Of a DNA stretch of 64,000 nt, positions 58,353 to 64,000 are shown piece by piece. The translations under genes and the position numbers were made by a program. Origin of the DNA: Sequoia sempervirens (taxonomy: Eukaryota > Streptophyta > Pinopsida > Cupressales > Cupressaceae); assembly GCA_007258455.2 (NCBI GenBank), contig VDFB02047230.1:160836635-160900634 (forward strand), in the 5' to 3' direction. The first letter of the stretch is position 1, and each line of letters opens with the position of its first letter. A model generated the notes under the pieces. That model saw only the letters and a list, made by a program, of their open reading frames with translations, did not search any database and had not been told where the DNA came from.

Positions 58353-59335
58353 TGTGCGTGTGTGTGTATGTATATCATTTATATTTAGTGTTCAAAAACC
58401 ACCCATTAGGTTTGCACATGGATAAAAATTCATAAAATTAGATCTCTCATACATGTTTTGTTGAAACCTATACTTGAACCTCTTATTTCACATGCTTTTC
58501 TTCACAAAATATTGAGGACAATAGCTATACCTTCTTTTTTTCTCATCCTATGCCCTATTCATGCATCCTACAATTACAACAGTATCCACGGGGCCTCTTA
58601 CACAAGCTACAGTAATCACAAAAAGTGTAAGAGCCCCTTTATATCATGTTTCGACTAAAAAACCCTCAAAACTAGGGTAACTCAGATTATGATTTGTTGG
58701 TGAGCTGTATGGAAAAAATCATTAGCATCAACTCATTCTTGGAGTCTTTTGAAAGAGAAATGAATTAGGTGGCAGTTAAGTACAAACCTTATAGTGTTAA
58801 GGTGAATGAGGTGATAAATTTTAATTGGCCAACTAATGAAGAGTACTAGAAATGGGTAAATGTATACTTAACTAAGGAAGAGTGAAAAGGAGTAGGTTGC
58901 TAACGGTTGACAAATCAGCTATTGTAGTTACAACAGATTCCAGTTTTGTTTTTTGGTGATAGTCTAGGCGTGGAATTCTTGAAGTTTTTTTGTTGTTGCA
59001 TCAACCATTCTCAGTGGGCATGATGAATAAGAAGATTCTCTGGGGAGATTATTGTTGTAACAAATTTTTGGAATGTCACAAGGTGATCCAATTGGCTGGT
59101 GACACATGTGCTTTCTGGCCCGATGCTTGTTTTCTCCTTCTTTTTCTATAAGAAGGATTCCAAGGCCAGAAGTATGGGTTAGCAAGTTAGATATTTTTGG
59201 TCGAGTCTAGATGAAGTTGCAGAGCAAATTGTAAAGTCTGATGGTTTTAGGGAAAATGCAATTTAGGTTTTGAGTCATTCTGTAGTAGGTTTTGAATTCA
59301 TGGGGATTTGATGTTTTATGACAGTACTGGCATTT
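57078..59335. other. Non-coding interval with (CATA)n (copy 2)
   Basis: Counterpart of 37204-39376, microsatellite at ~58312-58375. Contains ~85 bp (57132-57215) not in copy 1. No gene recognised. Confidence 0.4.
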
Positions 59336-59340
59336 GAGTT

Positions 59341-60774
59341 TGTAAGGAAAACTAGATGCGAAAAACAATTTTCCTAACATCAATACCTCAGGAAAGAATG
59401 CAGAAGTACTTTTAAATTTTCAATTACAGTCTAATTGAGATGCACTATGAGACAAATTACAGAAACAGAGTATTTAGACAAACACACATGAACACCAGAT
59501 ATACGTGGGAAAACTCTTACGGGAGAAAAACCCACCACACCAAGAGAAATCACTTTGTATTATAGTAATCAAAGTTACATACAATTCTAGACTTATCTTC
59601 CTGGTGTCATTATACAACATCATTCATCATGTACATTCTTCGAACAGAAAACTTTTTGGTTACAACCTTTACATACTTTAATCCTTCACTGATACAGTTT
59701 GAATTCTTCACACTTCACCATTGATCAAAATCTAATCCAACCACAAAACATCTGTAATTTCCAACTATATCCATGGCGTTCCCTGACTGTCGAGCTCCCT
59801 CACAGAACCATTGCAACGAACAGACTCCCAACGGTTCCAATTCGGCTCTTCTAATTCCTCCACGTGATGCCACATCAGAAGTCATACATGGTCAACAGAA
59901 TTCAAATAACATTGGCATCTTGGTGAGACACTAACAGGGTCTCGCCGATGCGACATTGACCCCTTACCGATGTCGCCAAGAGCCTCTGTAGTCGCCAAGA
60001 TATTATATCAAGCTCCAACAGATATACCCAGTCATCATGTAGTTGTTCTGACTTATCACTTTCCCCAGAAGGTCATGGTGAAACACTAAGGTTATACTGA
60101 AGTTCCCATATCTACTGAGCACCCAACGGAAGTCGGCAGGACTTACTCCTATCGCCAAGAGTTCATAGCAATATTCATATGCTACTCCAAAGTATTCACC
60201 TATCGCCAGAACATTTGTCCATCACCGAGAGAACTTACCGATTTATATATGTTTCACCAAAGACTGACTGTCGCTAAGAGTTACCTCGATAGCCATCGGC
60301 TATCGGCAAGAAAATGCTTATCGCTCAGACCCAATAATGAAACCTAAGAGTTATATTGATAACTCCCGAGTAGTCCCTGTCGGCATAGCTTTCTTCTATC
60401 ACTAAGACCTTCTCCGATAGCTTTGAGTTATACCAAAGATAACACTTAAGTCTTCCCAATGAAACAAAACAAGAAAACACTGTCGACATAACATTTGCTT
60501 TTGCGGTGACATCTTACTGAGTGAATAAAGGTTATATTGAAGAAATACATACACTATTAGTGAGAGATAAATGCTTCACTGAGACATCTCTCTAAAAGTT
60601 GAAGCCACTCCGAAACTCTAGTCGCCAAGAGTTATGCCGATAAACGAATGAATGGCCTTTCGGCCAAAGCTCTCCCGAGCGCTATGAGGTGATAGCGAAT
60701 ACACCAAGCTACAACGATAGACTCCACAGTGGACCTTTCGGCAAGACAATACCTTGAGGCACATATTTCCAACA
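59341..60774 (-). repeat. 3' LTR of Copia B, copy 2
   Basis: 1434 bp, same length as the copy-1 3' LTR and much closer to it than either is to the 5' LTR at 45008-46380. This ordering says LTR divergence came before block duplication. Confidence 0.92.
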
Positions 60775-60829
60775 ATCTCCCACTTGACGATGATCATTCA
60801 GGCACCTCCAGAGCATGCAAAAAATTACT

Positions 60830-63028
60830 TTACTGAAAAACATGGGCACTAAGGCCCATTGAACTGGCACACCACATGAAATTGTCTATGCTCATCGGCT
60901 TCGTCAATGCATCTACAACATTCTCCAGAGTATCAATTTTTTCCAAACTGACCTTTCCATCCTCAACCATATCTCATACAAAGTGGTACTGCACATCAAT
61001 ATGTTTCATCCTAGCATGGAAAGTTGGATTCTTTGCCAAACAAATGACACTCTGACTGTCACATAAGATTGTTATTTCCCCTGCATCAAAACCAATGTTA
61101 GAACACAAACGTTTCAACCATACATTTTCTTTACAAGCATGGGTAGCTACCATGTATTTAGCCTCTGTAGTGGACAAAGTGACTACAGCCTGCCGCTTGC
61201 TCATCCAACTCACTGCACCACCATTCAACATGAAAACGTATCCACTAGTGGATCTTCTACTGTCAATGTCCCCTGCCGAATCAGAGTCTACATAACCATG
61301 AATGCTGAGAGTCCTCTGTGATTCAACTAAATTATGGTAACACAATGCAAAATCTGAAGTTCCCTTCAAATACCTAAACACCCTCTTCACAACATCACAA
61401 TGTATTCTTCTTGGATTAGCCATAAATCGACTAAGTACTCCCACTGCTTGGGAAATGTCTGGTCTTGTACAGACCATTGCATACATGAGACTGCCTACAA
61501 CACTAGCATAGGGCACACTAGTCATGTCCTCCATCTCAATAGGAGATTTTGGACAATCCTTAACATATAGCTTCATTCCTTGTATGACTGGAACAACTAA
61601 CTGTTTACAATCATTCATACAAAATCTCTCTAGAACAGTCTTTATATACTTACTCTGACTGAGCCAAAGCTTTCTATTCTTCCTGTCCTTGGTTATCTCC
61701 ATCCCCAGAATATACCTTGCTGCAACAAGATCCTTCATTTCAAACTTAGCAGACAACTGAGACTTAAGATCAGAAATCATTAGCTTGCTATTTCCTATGA
61801 ATAGCATATCGTCAACATAAAGAGCAATAACAAGCACTTGATCACTTTCAGCTTTATAGTATACACAATGATCAGATTTTGATCTCACAAAGCCTAAAGA
61901 TAATACATAGGTATCAAATTTTTGGTACCACATTCTAGGTGACTGCTTTAACCCATACGGAGACTTTTTTAATTTGCATACCAGTTTTTCTTTACCTTTC
62001 TCAACAAAGTGCTCAGGCTGGGACATATAGATTTCTTCTTCAAGATCACCATGAAGAAATGTTGTCTTCACATCCATCTGTTCAACGTCTAAGTCATAAG
62101 CTGCTACAAGTGACAATAGAAATCTAATGGACGTCAGCTTTGCTACAGGAGAAAATATTTCCCCATAGTCAATTCCCTCTACCTGGGAATAACCCTTTGC
62201 AACCAGTCGTGCTTTGTATTTTTCTACACTGCCATCTAGACCAATCTTTTTCTTAAAAACCCATTTATAGCCCACAGGTTTTCTGCCTTTAGGCAAGGGC
62301 ACCAGACTCCAGGTTTCATTTTTATCTAATGACACCATTTCTTCCTTCATGGCTTTCAACCAAGAATTTGAATCAGACATTTTAATTGCCTCCTTTATAG
62401 TCCCAGGCTCATCAATGCTAGAAATCAAGGCATAGACACAAGTAGAATCAATTAATGAGAACCCATACCTATCTGGTTGTTTCCTTTCTCGGGTTGACCT
62501 CCTCACTGGCTGAGGCTGAGGTTTATCTTCTTCAGAGCTTTCAGAACTGCTTGAGCTCTCCTCAGTTTCAGGTATGTTTTGAATCTTCAATTCCTCTTTC
62601 TCTGGTGTAGGAGGAATTGCTGCTACATCCTTACTATTTTCTGACTTTGTTTCTGACTGCAGATACAAGGTGGAAGGTTTCAACTCACGAAAGATTACAC
62701 TTCTGCTATATACAACCTTCTTTGTAATATGATTCCAAAGCTTGTATCCTTTGATGTTAGCACTATAGCCAATAAAAATACACTTAACATCCTTGTTGTC
62801 CAACTTAGATCTTTTTACATCCGACACATGAACATATGCTCCACAGCCAAAGACTCTAATATGTCTGAGAGAGGGCTTCTTACCAGACCATGCTTCCATA
62901 GGTTTCTTATCAATAAGAGCAGAGTTTGGAGACCGATTAACTAAGTAACATGCAGTAGCAGTAGCTTCAGCCCATAACTTTTCTTCCAAACTAGCACTAC
63001 TAAGCATACTTCGTGCTCTCTCCATCAC
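60830..63028 (-). pseudogene. Copia B RT-RNase H, copy 2 (open for 684 codons)
   Basis: Open from MMERARSMLSSASLEEKLW (integrase tail) through RT to RNase H. RT shows MDVKTTFLHG (~342-351) and catalytic YVDDMLFIG (~440-448). The connection (YASVVGSLMYAMVCTRPDIS) and RNase H (VDSDSAGDIDSRRS, LSTTEAKYM, ILCDSQSVICLA) follow. In RNase H the usual SDWAGD has S for W (SDSAGD), while copy 1 keeps W. The frame stops at a TGA (60971) shared with copy 1, 47 codons short of the likely end at 60830. The upstream integrase is in another frame, so a full polyprotein is not made. Confidence 0.92.
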
Positions 63029-63183
63029 TGTCCTATTGAACCTTTCTGCAACTCCATTCTACTATGGAGTGTAAGGTGTAGTCTTGAATCTTTTGATTCC
63101 ATGGTCTTTACAGTATCTTTCAAATTCATCATAACAGAATTCACCGCCATTATCAGTCCTTAAGCATTTTATTGTTTTACCAG

Positions 63184-63906
63184 TTAATTTTCAACAAGAT
63201 TTTTAAACTCCTTAAATCGACTGAACACTTCTGATTTACTTTTCAAAAAATATATAAATGCTCTTCTTGAATAATCATCAATGAACAACACATAGTATCT
63301 TGATTTAGACAAACAAGGAACATCTACTGGACCAAACACATCCGAATGAATATAGTCTAACAAACTAGAAGTTTTATGAGGATTGTCATAAAATGAAACA
63401 CGATGCTGCTTTCCATATATACAATGTTCATAGAATTCAAATTCTAGATTACAATCTTCAAGCCCCTCAACCAGGTTTTTGTTCTTCAAGGTCTTTAAAC
63501 CTTTTTCTCCTAAGTGGCCTAACCTATGATGCCAAAGCATAGTCTTTTCTACAGGAAGTGTAGAGTTTACATAATTAGGGACAATTCCCTCTTTACCTCC
63601 ACGAGCAACTTTCAGTGACTTTGAAGAGACACTGTTACAATGAACAACTTGTGCATCCAGCTTGTACAGGGTACCAATTCGAGCACCTCTAGCTAGCACC
63701 ATTGAACCTCTAGTCATCTTGCAACCACTTCCCGAGAACAAGACTTGTACTCCGATATCATTTAGCTTACTGATAGAAAGTAAATTTTGAGCCAGACCTG
63801 GTATGTGCATAACATCATTGATCCCCTTTATTCTTCCATCAGGGAATTGGATTCTGACTCTTCCACGACCAACAATTTCAAAGGTTGAATCACTCACCAA
63901 GTACAC
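63184..63906 (-). pseudogene. Copia B pre-integrase/integrase N-terminal half, copy 2
   Basis: 240 codons open (MYLVSDSTFEIVGRGRVRI onward). Contains GTLYKLDAQ, the zinc-binding HHCC region MLWHHRLGHLGEKGL..YEHCIYGK (first Cys of the usual CEHC is Tyr here, Cys in copy 1) and the catalytic core start LDYIHSDVFGP and YVLFIDDYSR. Ends at a TAA (63184) where copy 1 has CAA, just before the shared frameshift. Two adjacent stops lie in the TPYTP..NG motif (~63060); copy 1 has one. Confidence 0.9.
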
Positions 63907-64000
63907 CTTTCCACCATTGTATTATTCATACTTTGTAAACCATTCTCTGTGAGATTTCATGTGGAACGATGCTCCAAAATCAATCAACCAGACATCATCT
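63907..64000 (-). pseudogene. Copia B protease active-site region, copy 2 (partial)
   Basis: Minus strand reads DDVWLIDFGASFHMKSHREW before a TAA. Like copy 1 it has D-F-G in place of D-S-G, so the change predates the block duplication. Cut by the window end. Confidence 0.8.

Larger units (their letters stand above)
48593..64000. repeat. Large duplicated block, copy 2
   Basis: Near-identical to 28806-~44050 and still matching at the window end. Starts within the palindrome array of the DNA element; its terminus TTCACCC is at ~48699. Differences from copy 1: scattered substitutions, ~45 bp more CATTCATTAA repeat (~53430-53475), ~85 bp at 57132-57215, no 25-bp duplication in the RT, and a cluster of small indels at 51820-52730. 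Confidence 0.95.
59341..64000 (-). mobile_element. Copia B, copy 2 (runs off the window)
   Basis: Same element at the same site: left flank GAGTT at 59336-59340, 3' LTR 59341-60774, PPT at 60775-60785, pol to the window edge. Gag and 5' LTR would lie beyond 64000. The shared insertion site shows this is not an independent transposition. Confidence 0.95.

Noticed and set aside
59341..64000. Second Copia B as an independent insertion
   Set aside because: Identical left flank and GAGTT, and the surrounding 10 kb is duplicated too; it was copied with the block.

Overview
The window looks like accessory, transposon-dominated DNA from a seed plant with a large genome. A broken TIR-NBS-LRR (TNL) resistance gene argues against grasses, which lack typical TNLs. 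The dense nesting of Copia, Gypsy, DNA and SINE elements and a solo LTR of about 4.2 kb suggest a gymnosperm such as a conifer. That assignment is inference. No bacterial-type operons, rRNA, tRNA genes or CRISPR arrays were seen.

Layout. (1) 1-3630: a rearranged, inverted LTR retroelement whose gag-like ORF combines a coiled coil, a G-patch and two CCHC knuckles. Its outer LTR abuts (2) 3631-6868, a four-exon TNL pseudogene: NBS decayed by stops and frameshifts, LRR and C-terminal exons open. (3) 7017-8915: a diverged tandem duplication. (4) 7953-26510: a decayed minus-strand Copia (A), split by a plus-strand non-autonomous Gypsy (10482-24479, gag-pro only). The Gypsy carries a 1.1-kb DNA element in its gag. 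Its 3' LTR holds a solo LTR (20172-24405, TSD TTACT), which itself holds a SINE (23974-24120, 17-bp TSD). (5) 27741-28912: a second, inverted copy of the 1.1-kb DNA element, with an array of GGTTCGGCCGAACC-like palindromes. (6) 28806-~44050: a block repeated almost unchanged at 48593-64000 after a 100-N gap. It holds a CACTA-like subterminal array, a LINE remnant, a multi-exon transposon-like gene with a triplicated exon, a SET-domain pseudogene and a full-length Copia (B, 39382-46380, TSD GAGTT). (7) 46381-48492: flank with a 45-bp minisatellite and a GA-rich tract before the gap.

No intact host gene is evident. The most informative content is the history: nested insertions that can be ordered in time, coding sequences apparently decaying through CGA-to-TGA and CAG-to-TAG changes, and several unrelated element families that each carry an array of their own short dyad-symmetric motif. 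The large duplication may be real or may be two haplotypes placed in series at the gap.
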